From positions 1 through 64,000 of the forward strand of contig CAZORB010000003.1 of assembly GCA_964581825.1 (NCBI GenBank): a stretch of DNA of 64,000 nucleotides. The letters run 5' to 3'. The position numbers and the translations under genes are program-made. The notes under the pieces are model-generated. The model was given only the letters and a program-made list of their open reading frames with translations. It was not told where the DNA came from and searched no databases. This stretch comes from SYIM01 sp964581825 (lineage in GTDB: Bacteria > Pseudomonadota > Gammaproteobacteria > Burkholderiales > Burkholderiaceae_E). Below, in pieces: positions 37,701 to 44,912 of the stretch; within the stretch, counting starts at the first letter, position 1, and the number at the start of each line of letters is the position of its first letter.

Positions 37701-37739
37701 GCTCTCGCGGAATTTCTCTCTGACCGTACCCGCATATGA
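31752..37739 (+). CDS. uvrA: Double-length excinuclease subunit UvrA (tandem UvrA fusion)
   Basis: UvrA finds helix-distorting DNA damage and loads UvrB. This 1995-residue protein is two UvrA units in one chain. Walker A sites GVSGSGKS occur at about 38, 677, 1088 and 1659. Four LSGGE.QR signatures (VQRI, AQRL, AQRI, SQRI) and four Walker B motifs (LDEPSIGLH, FDEPTTGLH, LDEPTIGLH, LDEPTVGLH) follow, and zinc knuckles of both types (CRCCGQ, CPTCGGNG, CPDCGVS, CPACEGQG) are present in each half. All four ATPase sites look intact. The linker around residues 1010-1060 is Ala/Pro-rich. Start is GTG. Long UvrA paralogues of this kind are known in betaproteobacteria; the standard 950-residue UvrA is presumably elsewhere. 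Its stop overlaps the next gene (ATGA). Confidence 0.93.
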   Translation: MPKPPVESPAIRIRGARQNNLKNIDLDIPTGELVVVTGVSGSGKSSLVFDTLYAEGQRRYVETFSAYARQFLDRMDKPQVDRIEGVPPAIAIDQTNPVRTSRSTVGTMTEINDHLKLLFARTARLHCRCCGQPVQRDSAADILDTVQQRAAAAGDPRLLICFEVRVPTNFTEAEVEQHLQAQGYTRVHRRSEARDDSSRTVLLVVQDRFRASSVERSRFGEAIEAALRQGQGRLSIHALDDQGQDAAVWRFSSGLHCAECDINYAEPLPSLFSFNSPLGACETCRGFGRVIGIDLGLVIPDESKTLAEGAVRPWQTESFKDCQRDLAKFAPRAGVPLDQRWRDLSAAQRQWVIEGGSDWTGNWQKQWYGVNRFFEWLESKAYKMHIRVLLSKYRSYTACKVCQGARLKPEALWWRVGDQAQADQALQARDDRGAWQRFRPVGVQWSDEKLAAMPGLSLHDLMLLPIERIREFFDGIAAQTDPARGNTDAREEALAQLLIELRARLTYLCDVGLGYLTLDRQSRTLSGGEVQRINLTTALGTSLVNTLFVLDEPSIGLHPRDMDRVNAVMRRLRDAGNSLVVVEHDPAVMFAADRIIDIGPGPGERGGTIVFNGPPSALRTAATLTGDYLAGRRQVVTGRAMPVASGTPKLIIEGAREHNLRGIDVSIPLERFVCITGVSGSGKSTLMQNVLLPALMKAKGKATEAPGAFDRLLGDDWLADVVFVDQSPIGKTARSSPVSYVGAYDPIRKRLAAAPLARERHYTPGTFSFNSGDGRCPTCGGNGFEHVEMQFLSDVYLRCADCDGKRFRNETLEVRLNGAASARRADGSKFSAASAADILDMTVTEALAFFADDPEVRSRLQPLSDVGLDYLRLGQPVPTLSGGEAQRLKLAGFLAEAASQGLTEPTAPGWRAARSGRRGTLFMFDEPTTGLHFDDVARLLRALRKLLVAGHSLLVIEHNLDVVRAADWVIDLGPDGGERGGQLVAEGPPEALAAHSGSATGRALADYLAQLRRLSETHGSSATEAPSAALLTAAEPPVVSGFAQAGKPLQSALRERGRHAILVHHAREHNLKNIDVEIPRDQMTVITGVSGSGKSTLAFDVIFGEGQRRYLESLNAYARQFVQPATRPDVDALYGIPPTVAIEQRTSRGGRKSTVATLTEIYHFLRLLYVKLGTQHCPDCGVSIEPQSADAILARLMTDLRGRHIGLLAPLVVARKGVYTDLAKWASARGYTHLRVDGRFLPTTGFPRIDRFIEHDIELPVASLQVDPRNEAQLREALATALDLGKGRVMVIDSLESLHHAHTAGDRDAFEREALLLKPRLFSTRRACPSCAASFAEPDPRLFSFNSKIGWCAACIGTGIKLPYVPQVDERHRSGEDTSVESVGALAEKLADQIAADARAAAARDDATGSADADEQGPGEEPCARCDGRRLNATALAVKLADTSIAELTAMPVDDCSRWLRQVEFSGRAADIARDVLTEIRSRLNFLSDVGLGYIALDRAAPTLSGGEAQRIRLAAQLGSNLQGVCYVLDEPTIGLHPRDNRVLLDTLEMLRAKGNTLLVVEHDEDTIRRADHVIDIGPGAGRLGGRVIAAGDHAALAAHPDSLTGRYLSKPLAHPLSPRRAVGSQDPPGWLTLRGAHRHNLRHVNVEIPLGRLSVITGVSGSGKSTLAREVLLSNVTAQVRARNNRKPQPRLSGLEALDGWQPISRVLEVDQTPIGKTPRSCPATYIGFWDAIRRLFADSAEARLRGFTASRFSFNTGSGRCPACEGQGVQTIEMSFLPDVKVLCDACGGRRFNPETLSIRLRDASIGDVLSMSVDEALPWFAAHPSIAHPLQLLQDVGLGYLTLGQPSPTLSGGESQRIKLVTELAKVRTLTDVDDPRIARARAKALAAGASVPAGPHTLYVLDEPTVGLHMADVEKLIRVLHRLVDAGNTLVVVEHNLDIWAEADWMVDLGPEGGAGGGRLVSSAPPEQLIQQPDSHTGRALAEFLSDRTRI

Positions 37740-38314
37740 CGCCACGGCTTCTGACGCTGCCCAACCTGATCACAATCATCAGGGCGCTTCTGATTCCGGT
37801 CATCGCTTACACACTTGCACAGCGCGAGTTCGGCATTGCGCTCCTGCTGTTCGCACTGTGCGCGCTGGGTGATCTGCTCGACGGATTTCTCGCACGCCGC
37901 TGGGATCAGCGCACCCGCTTCGGCGCAATCGCCGATCCGCTCGCGGACAAGCTCACGATGCTTACCGTGACCCTGATGTTAGCCGCTGAAGGGCTACTGC
38001 CCAGCTGGCTCGCCGCAGCGGTGATCGCGCGGGACGTAGTCATCGTCTTCGGCGCCGTGGCATTCCACTTTCTGATTCACGAATATGAAATGGCGCCCAC
38101 GCGGCTTTCCAAGCTCAACACTGCGCTCGAATTCGGCGTACTCACAGGCGTGCTGGTGGACGCTGCCGGTATCATCGAGATCACCGCCGGGCTTGAGCCA
38201 GCCTACGCGGCGTTAACCTGCACCATCTTTGCCTCGGGCCTGAACTATGTGTGGTCGTGGGGTCGCCGCGCTGCGAAAGCCCGCGGCGGCGATTCGGAGC
38301 AGATCAAACGCTAA
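37736..38314 (+). CDS. CDP-alcohol phosphatidyltransferase family protein
   Basis: A 192-residue integral-membrane enzyme with the complete family motif: Asp46-x2-Asp49-Gly50-x2-Ala53-Arg54-x8-Gly63-x3-Asp67-x3-Asp71. It transfers a phosphatidyl group from CDP-diacylglycerol to an alcohol. The start MTPRLLTLPNLITIIRALLIP resembles PgsA (phosphatidylglycerophosphate synthase) and bacterial cardiolipin synthase of this family; which alcohol is used cannot be settled by eye. Coupled by ATGA to uvrA, with the NUDIX gene 34 bases after. Confidence 0.85.
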   Translation: MTPRLLTLPNLITIIRALLIPVIAYTLAQREFGIALLLFALCALGDLLDGFLARRWDQRTRFGAIADPLADKLTMLTVTLMLAAEGLLPSWLAAAVIARDVVIVFGAVAFHFLIHEYEMAPTRLSKLNTALEFGVLTGVLVDAAGIIEITAGLEPAYAALTCTIFASGLNYVWSWGRRAAKARGGDSEQIKR

Positions 38315-38348
38315 GTCCGACATTACCGCTCGCTGACAGGAACCCAAC

Positions 38349-39230
38349 ATGGCGCTGCAACTAAACGAAGCTGAAGTCACCACACCGCCCAGACCTGCGG
38401 CTAGCGTCATGCTGATACGCGATGCCCAGAACGGCCCCGAGGTGTTCATGCTGCGCCGACACGGCAATTCGGATGTGCTGGGGGGTGCCTATGTGTTCCC
38501 CGGGGGAAAGGTCGACCACGACGATCACGACGATGCGCTGCTTGCGCGGCTCGACACAGCGCCCGACGCGCTGCACCGCGCGCTGGCCGATCAGGCGATT
38601 GAGCCCCATCACGCCGCTGGCTACTTTGTAGCCGCCTGCCGCGAAACTTTCGAGGAATGCGGCGTGCTGTTTGCGCACGGTATCGATGGCGCGCTTGCCG
38701 AGCGCGTCGGCCATCAGGCGCGCGAAGGGTTCAGCTTTCTCGAGCTTCTCGAATCGTTTGACCTCAAGCTCGAAATCAGCCAGCTGATCCCATGGTCGCG
38801 CTGGGTCACGCCCAAGATGGCCACGCTCATGAACAAGCGCTTCGATACACGCTTCTTCGTCGCCATGTCGCCTGCTACGCAGGTCGCCCGGCACGATCAG
38901 CGCGAAACCACAGAGGGAATCTGGCAGCGGCCCCGCGACGCGCTTGAACGCTACTGGGCGCGCGAAATCGATCTAGCGGCCCCGCAGATCATGACCCTCG
39001 CGCATTTTTCTCGATTCAGTTGCGCCGCAGACATTCTGGCTGAAGCACGGCGCCGCCCACCCCCCACCATCGAGCCGAGCCCGCGCAATGTTGAGGCTGG
39101 CCGTCTGGTTGCTTACCCGGGTGATCCAAATCACCCCGTACGCGAGCGGGCCATGCCCGGTCCAACGCGGCTGCTGTTTCGGGACGGCCGCTTTGAACCC
39201 GAGGAAGGGTTCGACGCGCTGTTTGCATAA
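38349..39230 (+). CDS. NUDIX hydrolase, NUDT19-like with split box
   Basis: A 293-residue NUDIX protein. GGAYVFPGGKVDHDD begins the NUDIX box, then an insertion of about 45 residues precedes the helix RETFEECGVLFA, an arrangement typical of NUDT7/NUDT19-type enzymes that act on CoA or acyl-CoA diphosphates. The C-terminal 80 residues are Arg/Pro rich and end EEGFDALFA. AGGA precedes ATG 38349. It converges on the small membrane gene at 39267; a GCGCGC-CAA-GCGCGC dyad lies between them at 39248-39262. Confidence 0.85.
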   Translation: MALQLNEAEVTTPPRPAASVMLIRDAQNGPEVFMLRRHGNSDVLGGAYVFPGGKVDHDDHDDALLARLDTAPDALHRALADQAIEPHHAAGYFVAACRETFEECGVLFAHGIDGALAERVGHQAREGFSFLELLESFDLKLEISQLIPWSRWVTPKMATLMNKRFDTRFFVAMSPATQVARHDQRETTEGIWQRPRDALERYWAREIDLAAPQIMTLAHFSRFSCAADILAEARRRPPPTIEPSPRNVEAGRLVAYPGDPNHPVRERAMPGPTRLLFRDGRFEPEEGFDALFA

Positions 39231-39266
39231 GCGCAGCAGGCGCATCAGCGCGCCAAGCGCGCGGCC

Positions 39267-39467
39267 CTACTTGGACATGGAGCAGTGGCCGCCAGCGCTC
39301 ACCCTGCCGGAACCTGCGGCGATCAGCGGCGGCTCATTGCGAAGATCAATCGGATTGGACGCATGGAAATCCCATGCGATGAAGAGCGCAAGCGCGCCCC
39401 AAAACGCCCAGGCCCGCAGCTTGCGCCAGCGACGCTGAGAAAGCGCTGACGGTAACGGCGCGCTCAT
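39267..39467 (-). CDS. 66-residue single-pass membrane protein coupled to yeeE
   Basis: A small protein with a basic N-terminus (QRRWRKLRAW), one hydrophobic helix (AFWGALALFIAWDF), and a short tail carrying GGHCSMSK at the C-terminus. Its ATG overlaps the yeeE stop (ATGA), which strongly supports a real translated gene. I do not recognise a family. The terminal Cys and His beside a sulfur permease and a rhodanese suggest a sulfur or metal contact, but that is inference. Confidence 0.65.
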   Translation of the reverse strand: MSAPLPSALSQRRWRKLRAWAFWGALALFIAWDFHASNPIDLRNEPPLIAAGSGRVSAGGHCSMSK

Positions 39468-40600
39468 CGATCAAATCCGAAACGTTTGCGCAGCCGTATT
39501 CCGGCGAGCGACCCCGCGAACGCGAGCCCAAGCCAAATCCAGCCGTGCACGCTGCCGGTGGATATGCCGCTTAGCATCGCGCCTACATTGCATCCGAAAG
39601 CCAGTCGGGAGCTGTAGCCCATGAGCAGCCCTGCTGCGAGGCCGATTGCCCACTGTGCGGCGGTCAGCGGGCGCGACACCTCCTCTGTGCGAGCCGATAT
39701 CCAGAGCGCGCCCGCCAGAATGCCGATGTTGGTGATTGAGGTGACGTCCATCAGCACGCTCTGCGTCAGCAAAGCCGCATGGCTTGCCTGCGACCAGAAG
39801 GGGCTGGCTGCGGGATCCCACCAGGGAGTGATCTGCGCGACCTTCGCCGCCCACAGCCCAAAGCCATACACCACGCCCCAAGGCTGGCCGGCAAAGAGCA
39901 GATTCAACGTAGCAAGGAGCGCCAGCGCGACCGCCCCAATCATCCAGCGCCGCTCAACCCACGACCGCCCGGGTCCTACCCACACCCGAATCAACGCGGC
40001 GAGCAGCATCAGACCCGCCAGCGTAAGGGCGAGCGCTGCACCTGGCCCGAGTTGCTCCACCATGCCGACGGGTTCGGTAGCGCCGAGTGACAGCCAGGGG
40101 GACAGATGCAGCGACCCCAGAAAGCTCCCGAAGGCAAACACCGGCAGGATGCCCAGATTCAGTGGGACGCCCATGCCGGCCTTATACAGCGTGCCGGACC
40201 CGCAGCCATCGGCAATCTGCATGGTGAGACCAAACACGAAGGCGCCCACCAGAAGCGACACGCTGGGCGGACCCAGCGCCGCCTGCAGTTCGCCGAACCT
40301 GCCAAGCAATGGCATGGCAAGCGCCGAAGCCAACGCGAGCAGCAGCAGTTGACCCGACACGCCGCGCGGATCGCGGTCGCTGACCAGCTGACGCCAACCG
40401 GTGGTGAAGCCGAATCTGCATCCGGCAAGGGCCGCGCCCAGCCCGATCCCGACCAGAAACAACACCGCCTGCCTGACCGACACCGCCATCACCAGCAGCA
40501 AGAAAAAGCCGGCAATCGCCAGGCTGAGAAGGCCCCGCCCTGCCAAACGGGAAGGGCCGGGAAAGGCAGCGGCGGCGGCCCCGACAGGTGCCTGTGACAT
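39464..40600 (-). CDS. YeeE/YedE family sulfur-compound permease
   Basis: A 378-residue polytopic inner-membrane protein with conserved cysteine-glycine motifs, QIADGCGSGTLYKAG in the middle and FGCNVGAMLSGISTGSVHGW near the end, plus a basic C-terminal tail. YeeE/YedE proteins import thiosulfate or related sulfur species using such cysteines. It lies 13 bases after a periplasmic rhodanese gene and is coupled to a 66-residue membrane protein, forming a three-gene sulfur module. Confidence 0.9.
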   Translation of the reverse strand: MSQAPVGAAAAAFPGPSRLAGRGLLSLAIAGFFLLLVMAVSVRQAVLFLVGIGLGAALAGCRFGFTTGWRQLVSDRDPRGVSGQLLLLALASALAMPLLGRFGELQAALGPPSVSLLVGAFVFGLTMQIADGCGSGTLYKAGMGVPLNLGILPVFAFGSFLGSLHLSPWLSLGATEPVGMVEQLGPGAALALTLAGLMLLAALIRVWVGPGRSWVERRWMIGAVALALLATLNLLFAGQPWGVVYGFGLWAAKVAQITPWWDPAASPFWSQASHAALLTQSVLMDVTSITNIGILAGALWISARTEEVSRPLTAAQWAIGLAAGLLMGYSSRLAFGCNVGAMLSGISTGSVHGWIWLGLAFAGSLAGIRLRKRFGFDR

Positions 40601-40613
40601 GAGCAGGCTCAGC

Positions 40614-41291
40614 TCAGTTGAACGTGCGGGCGGCCCACATCTTGAAGTCGACCATCAGCTGGCCGACCCGACCGGGCGCGTTGTCCATCGGCAGTGCCTG
40701 CGGTGATGATGTCCAATCCACCATGGACCCTGCGTAAAGTTTGACCTGCGGCTGGCCCAGTACCTCGGACAGGGCGAACCAGTTCGTGGCAGCCCAGTGC
40801 CCGGTGTTGCAGAACGACAAGGTGTCGCGCTTCGGATCAAGGTTCAACGCAGAAGCGACGCGGCGCGCCTCATCGGTCGACACAAAGCTGGAACTGCCTG
40901 GCTGAAACCAGCTGGCGTGTTCCACGTTGACTGCACCCTTCAGCGTTCCCGCGCTGCGCGCAGCGGCGTGCCGGGTCTGACCGTTAAAGAAGTCCGCCGG
41001 GCGCGCATCGACCAGCGTGGCGTTGTTACGCTCGATCGCCTGCGCCACTTCGTCNNNNNNNNNNNNNNNNNNNNNNNNNNNNNNNNNNNNNNNNNNNNNN
41101 NNNNNNNNNNNNNNNNNNNNNNNNNNNNNNNNNNNNNNNNNNNNNNNNNNNNNNTCGCGGATATCGATGACCCGCACCGCCGGGTTCGACAGAAGCGGCT
41201 GCAATTCGGCGGGGGTGATCAGTGGCGGCGCGGCCATGGCGACCGACGCCGACAGAAGCCAACCCATTAACAACGCGACAAGAGATTTCAT
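40614..41291 (-). CDS. Periplasmic rhodanese-type sulfurtransferase (interrupted by assembly gap)
   Basis: From ATG 41291 there is a signal peptide (MKSLVALLMGWLLSASVAMA) and the start of a rhodanese domain (LITPAELQPLL...VRVIDIR); then 100 Ns. After the gap a second rhodanese domain has VDARPADFF, AVNVEHASWF and the active loop CNTGHWAATNWF, with the catalytic Cys, and the family C-terminus follows. Tandem rhodaneses of this type are usually about 290 residues, so roughly 90-100 residues are hidden and the gap is longer than written. Transfers sulfane sulfur, probably in concert with YeeE. Confidence 0.88.
   Translation of the reverse strand: MKSLVALLMGWLLSASVAMAAPPLITPAELQPLLSNPAVRVIDIRXXXXXXXXXXXXXXXXXXXXXXXXXXXXXXXXXXDEVAQAIERNNATLVDARPADFFNGQTRHAAARSAGTLKGAVNVEHASWFQPGSSSFVSTDEARRVASALNLDPKRDTLSFCNTGHWAATNWFALSEVLGQPQVKLYAGSMVDWTSSPQALPMDNAPGRVGQLMVDFKMWAARTFN
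41055..41154. other. Assembly gap of 100 N inside the rhodanese gene
   Basis: Exactly 100 Ns, the usual placeholder for unknown length. The expected protein length argues for about 280-300 missing bases. Confidence 0.95.
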
Positions 41292-41335
41292 GGCAACACA
41301 ACCCAAATGGAATCAGGGGATTGGATTCTGTCGCC

Positions 41336-41373
41336 GATCTCTTATTGCGAAAAATACTTTGTAGTGATCTCTT
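41336..41373. promoter_or_regulatory. Direct repeats GATCTCTT upstream of the sulfur module
   Basis: GATCTCTT occurs at 41336-41343 and again at 41366-41373, 30 bases apart (about three helical turns), in a locally AT-rich stretch 45-82 bases before the rhodanese ATG. A candidate regulator site; no regulator gene is adjacent. Confidence 0.3.
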
Positions 41374-41425
41374 GATTTTCCGAAGTTATCAATGGAGAGG
41401 CTGGCGCTAGCAGCGCAGAGAGCCG

Positions 41426-42772
41426 CTAGGCCAGCTTCGCGATCACGCCCCGCAGCGTGGTGAACAGACGGTCAATGTGACTGGGCTCGATGATGAGAGG
41501 CGGCGACAACGCAATGATGTCGCCGGTGAATCGAATCATGAGGCCCGCCTCAAACGCCGCCACCATGGCATCAAACGCGCGGGCACCCGGTGCCCCGGGT
41601 CGCGGTTCCAGTTCGATTGCGCCAATGAGGCCGATATTGCGGGTATCGATGACGTGAGGCATACCCCGCAGGCTCTGGACCGCGTCAGCCCAGATATCTG
41701 CGATCTGAGTGACCCGGGTCAATAACTGCTCGCGCTCATAGATGTCGAGCGTGGCGATGCCCGCTGCGCAGGCGAGCGGATGGCCCGAGTAGGTGTAGCC
41801 ATGGAACAGCTCGATGAGGTGTTCGGGCCCCTGCATGAATGCGTCGTGAATTTCATCGCGTACGAACACCGCGCCCATCGGCACGGTTGCGTTGGTGAGG
41901 CCCTTCGCGGCGGTGAACAGGTCGGGGCTGACACCGAAGTAGTCGGTCCCGAATGGCGCGCCCAGGCGGCCGAATCCGGTGATGACCTCGTCAAAGATAA
42001 GCAGAATGCCGTGACGCGTGCAGAGTTCGCGCAGCCGCTCGAGATAACCCTTTGGCGGCACCAGAACGCCGGTGGAACCGGCCACTGGCTCCACGATGAC
42101 CGCTGCGATGGTGTCGGCCCCATGCAGCGCCACCAGCCGCTCGAGGTCATCGGCAAGATGAGCACCCCAGGCAGGCTGGCCACGCGACCAGGCGTTCTGC
42201 TCGAGGTTGTGCGTGTGGGGCAGGTGATCAACGGCGCTGAGCAGATTGCCCGAGAACGCGCGACGGTTATTGACGATGCCACCCACCGAGATACCGCCGA
42301 AGCCCACGCCGTGGTAGCCCCGTTCGCGCCCAATTAAGCGAGTGCGCTGCGACTGGCCACGGGCCCGGTGGTATGCCAGCGCAATTTTGAGCGCGGTATC
42401 GACCGATTCGGAACCCGAATTGGTGAAGAACACCTTGCCAAACCCCGGCGGCGCAATGCGTGTGAGACGGCTGGCGAACTCAAACCCGATCGGGTGGCCA
42501 AACTGAAAGGACGGGGCGAAATCAAGCATGGCGGCCTGTTCGCCCACGGCACGGGCGATTTCCTCACGGCCATGGCCTGCGTTGACACACCAGAGACCGG
42601 CGGTGCCGTCGAGGATTTCGCGGCCATCGTCGGTCCAGTAATACATACCGCTTGCTCGCGCCAGCATTCGGGGCTTGGCCTTGAAATTGCGGTTGGCGGT
42701 GAAAGGCATCCACCACGACGACAGATCAGGCGCGGTCATTGCGTGAAGCGGGCTTTTTTCGGGAGCATTCAT
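41426..42772 (-). CDS. Class III aminotransferase, beta-alanine/omega-amino acid:pyruvate type
   Basis: A 448-residue PLP aminotransferase. Features are WMPFTANRNFKAKPRM at the N-terminus, FFTNSGSESVDTALKIA (phosphate cup), YHGVGFGGISVGG, LIFDEVITGFGRLG (PLP-binding Asp), and the Schiff-base lysine in AAKGLTNATVPMGAV. This combination is characteristic of omega-amino acid:pyruvate aminotransferases such as beta-alanine:pyruvate transaminase. ATG 42772 is preferred over 42784 because GGAGG lies 6 bases before it. Divergent from argE. Confidence 0.9.
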   Translation of the reverse strand: MNAPEKSPLHAMTAPDLSSWWMPFTANRNFKAKPRMLARASGMYYWTDDGREILDGTAGLWCVNAGHGREEIARAVGEQAAMLDFAPSFQFGHPIGFEFASRLTRIAPPGFGKVFFTNSGSESVDTALKIALAYHRARGQSQRTRLIGRERGYHGVGFGGISVGGIVNNRRAFSGNLLSAVDHLPHTHNLEQNAWSRGQPAWGAHLADDLERLVALHGADTIAAVIVEPVAGSTGVLVPPKGYLERLRELCTRHGILLIFDEVITGFGRLGAPFGTDYFGVSPDLFTAAKGLTNATVPMGAVFVRDEIHDAFMQGPEHLIELFHGYTYSGHPLACAAGIATLDIYEREQLLTRVTQIADIWADAVQSLRGMPHVIDTRNIGLIGAIELEPRPGAPGARAFDAMVAAFEAGLMIRFTGDIIALSPPLIIEPSHIDRLFTTLRGVIAKLA

Positions 42773-42870
42773 CGTGGCCTCCACGGGGCATCATTAATGT
42801 TTCTATACTATTCCTATTCCCCCTGACTGCCCAGCGGACCCCCGCAGGACCTGCTGCCCCGAGGCCTTCT

Positions 42871-44046
42871 ATGACCCTTGCCGCCACCATCGATACCCTG
42901 CGCACACTGGTTGCCTTCGACACGGTCAGCGCAAACAGCAACATCGCACTCATCAACTGGGTTGCGAACCGGCTCGCTGACCACGGCATCCAGGCCACCG
43001 TTCAGCACGCCCAAGAGGCGGGTAAAGCCAACCTGTTTGCCACCATCGGCCCCGATGACCGCGGCGGGTTGATGCTGTCCGGGCATTCGGATGTCGTACC
43101 CGTGGCGGGCCAGGCCTGGTCCACCGACCCGTTTTCGCTCACCGAGCGCGAGGGAAGCCTCTACGCACGCGGGTCGGCCGACATGAAGGGATTTATTGCC
43201 TGTGTGGTCGAGGCGGTACCCCGAATTCTCGAAGCGCGGCTCAGCACGCCCATTCATATTGCGCTGTCGTACAACGAAGAAACCAATATGGGCGGCATGC
43301 GTCAGCTGGCTGATCATCTGGCCAGCGCACCGGCCAGACCACAGGCCTGCATCATCGGCGAGCCCACATCGATGCGGGTGGTGGTGGCCAACAAAGGCGC
43401 TGCCGGCTATCGCGTCAGAATTCGCGGCCACTCGGTGCACTCGTCGCTACGCGACAGCGGTGTCTCGGCGGTTGAAGTGGCCGCGCGCATCATCGTCCGC
43501 TGCCAACAGATGCAGCAGCGGATGCGAGAGGCCGCCCGACATGATGGATTCGAATTCCCTCACACCAGCATCCATGTGGGTCGAATTCAAGGTGGCACCG
43601 CACACAACATCACCGCCAAAGACTGCGAGTTCCTGCTTGAAATTCGAGCCCTGCCCGGGGCCACGGCGGCCGAGCTTCTTGGCGAGCTGAGGGCCTGGTG
43701 CGACACTGAGGTTTTACCGGGTATGCGCGCGATCGCGCCCGATTGTTTCATCGAGTTCGATGAGATCTTCGATACACCAGCGCTCGACGAACGCGGCAAC
43801 ACGTATCTTGCCCAGGCGATCACACCGCTGTGCGGACACTCGGCGGTTGGACGCGTGAGCTTCGGCACCGAGGGCGGCATTCTGCAGGGCATCGGTATTC
43901 CCACCATCATCTGTGGGCCAGGCCGAATTGCGGTCGCGCATCAGCCCGACGAGTGCGTTGAAATCGAACAGCTCGAACGCTGCGAAAACTTTCTCGACAC
44001 GCTGATCAATCGACTGCACCGCGAACCACTGGGTCAGGCCGCCTGA
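42871..44046 (+). CDS. argE: Acetylornithine deacetylase (M20 family)
   Basis: Zinc-dependent M20 hydrolase of 391 residues that removes the acetyl group from N-acetylornithine in arginine synthesis. Metal-site motifs are LSGHSDVVPV, ARGSADMKGF and YNEETNMGG; GEPTSMRVVVANKG leads into the dimerisation lid, and GTEGGILQGIGIPTIICGPG carries the C-terminal ligands. ATG 42871 is chosen at the conserved start (TLAATIDTLRTLVAFDTVS); the open frame upstream is not coding. ArgE-like enzymes acting on other N-acyl amino acids cannot be excluded. Confidence 0.88.
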   Translation: MTLAATIDTLRTLVAFDTVSANSNIALINWVANRLADHGIQATVQHAQEAGKANLFATIGPDDRGGLMLSGHSDVVPVAGQAWSTDPFSLTEREGSLYARGSADMKGFIACVVEAVPRILEARLSTPIHIALSYNEETNMGGMRQLADHLASAPARPQACIIGEPTSMRVVVANKGAAGYRVRIRGHSVHSSLRDSGVSAVEVAARIIVRCQQMQQRMREAARHDGFEFPHTSIHVGRIQGGTAHNITAKDCEFLLEIRALPGATAAELLGELRAWCDTEVLPGMRAIAPDCFIEFDEIFDTPALDERGNTYLAQAITPLCGHSAVGRVSFGTEGGILQGIGIPTIICGPGRIAVAHQPDECVEIEQLERCENFLDTLINRLHREPLGQAA

Positions 44047-44117
44047 CAGACGGCCACGGTTAGATCTGAGCGCGAACAAGTCGCGCATCACGGTTTGGGC
44101 GCAGCATCTCGGCCTCC

Positions 44118-44912
44118 ATGGCCGATATTGTTCCGTTTCCATGCAGCCGCCGCGCAATGCCGCACGGATCGCAGCGCACCTCGCCCCCTCCGAGGGCGCC
44201 CGCTGGCGATGCGATGGTTTATCGCGCCCGCGCGCTCACGCGCAGCTACGGCAGCGGTGAAACCGAGGTCTGCGCACTGCGCGGTGTCGATCTGGATGTG
44301 CCCGCAGGCGAGTTCGTCGTACTGCTGGGGCCCTCGGGGAGTGGCAAGTCAACGCTCCTTAACCTGTTGGGCGGGCTTGATACCCCCTCATCAGGCAGTC
44401 TGCTCTGGCGAGATCTTGACCTCGCGCATGCGAGCGAAGCTGAGCGAACCCGCTACCGCCGACTCCATGTTGGCTTCGTCTTCCAGTTCTACAACCTGAT
44501 CGCAAGCCTTGACGCTCGCGAGAACGTGGAGCTGGTGACTGATCTGGTGGATGACGCGCTGCCCGCCGACGAGGCGCTGATCCGAGTTGGCCTGGCGGAT
44601 CGCCAACGGCACTTCCCTTCGCAGCTTTCAGGAGGCGAGCAGCAGCGCGTGGCGATCGCGAGAGCCATCGCCAAGCGCCCAGACGTTCTGCTGTGCGACG
44701 AGCCTACTGGTGCGCTGGATTATCCGACCGGAAAACTGGTGCTCGAGGTGATTGAGCGTGTCAATCGTGAACTGGGTACGACCACCATCCTGATCACCCA
44801 CAACGCAGCGATCGCCGGCATGGCCGACCGCGTACTGCGACTGGCCGACGGCAAGATCATTGCCGACACGCGCAATCGACAGCGGCTGTCACCCGCGGAG
44901 CTCAGCTGGTGA
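44118..44912 (+). CDS. ABC transporter ATP-binding protein (LolD/MacB type)
   Basis: ATPase of a lipoprotein-release or macrolide-export type ABC system. Walker A is GPSGSGKST, the Q-loop region FVFQFYNL, the signature LSGGEQQRVAIARA, Walker B VLLCDEPTGALD and the switch His is in ILITHN. The domain starts VYRARALTRSYGSG; ATG 44214 directly before it is a good alternative start to ATG 44118, whose extra 32 residues are Pro/Arg-rich. It is coupled by GTGA overlap to the permease, and with the adaptor forms a three-gene operon. Confidence 0.9.
   Translation: MADIVPFPCSRRAMPHGSQRTSPPPRAPAGDAMVYRARALTRSYGSGETEVCALRGVDLDVPAGEFVVLLGPSGSGKSTLLNLLGGLDTPSSGSLLWRDLDLAHASEAERTRYRRLHVGFVFQFYNLIASLDARENVELVTDLVDDALPADEALIRVGLADRQRHFPSQLSGGEQQRVAIARAIAKRPDVLLCDEPTGALDYPTGKLVLEVIERVNRELGTTTILITHNAAIAGMADRVLRLADGKIIADTRNRQRLSPAELSW

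Noticed and set aside
39248..39262. GCGCGC-CAA-GCGCGC hairpin between convergent genes
   Set aside because: Three-base loop and simple GC alternation, common by chance at this base composition; noted but not called a terminator.
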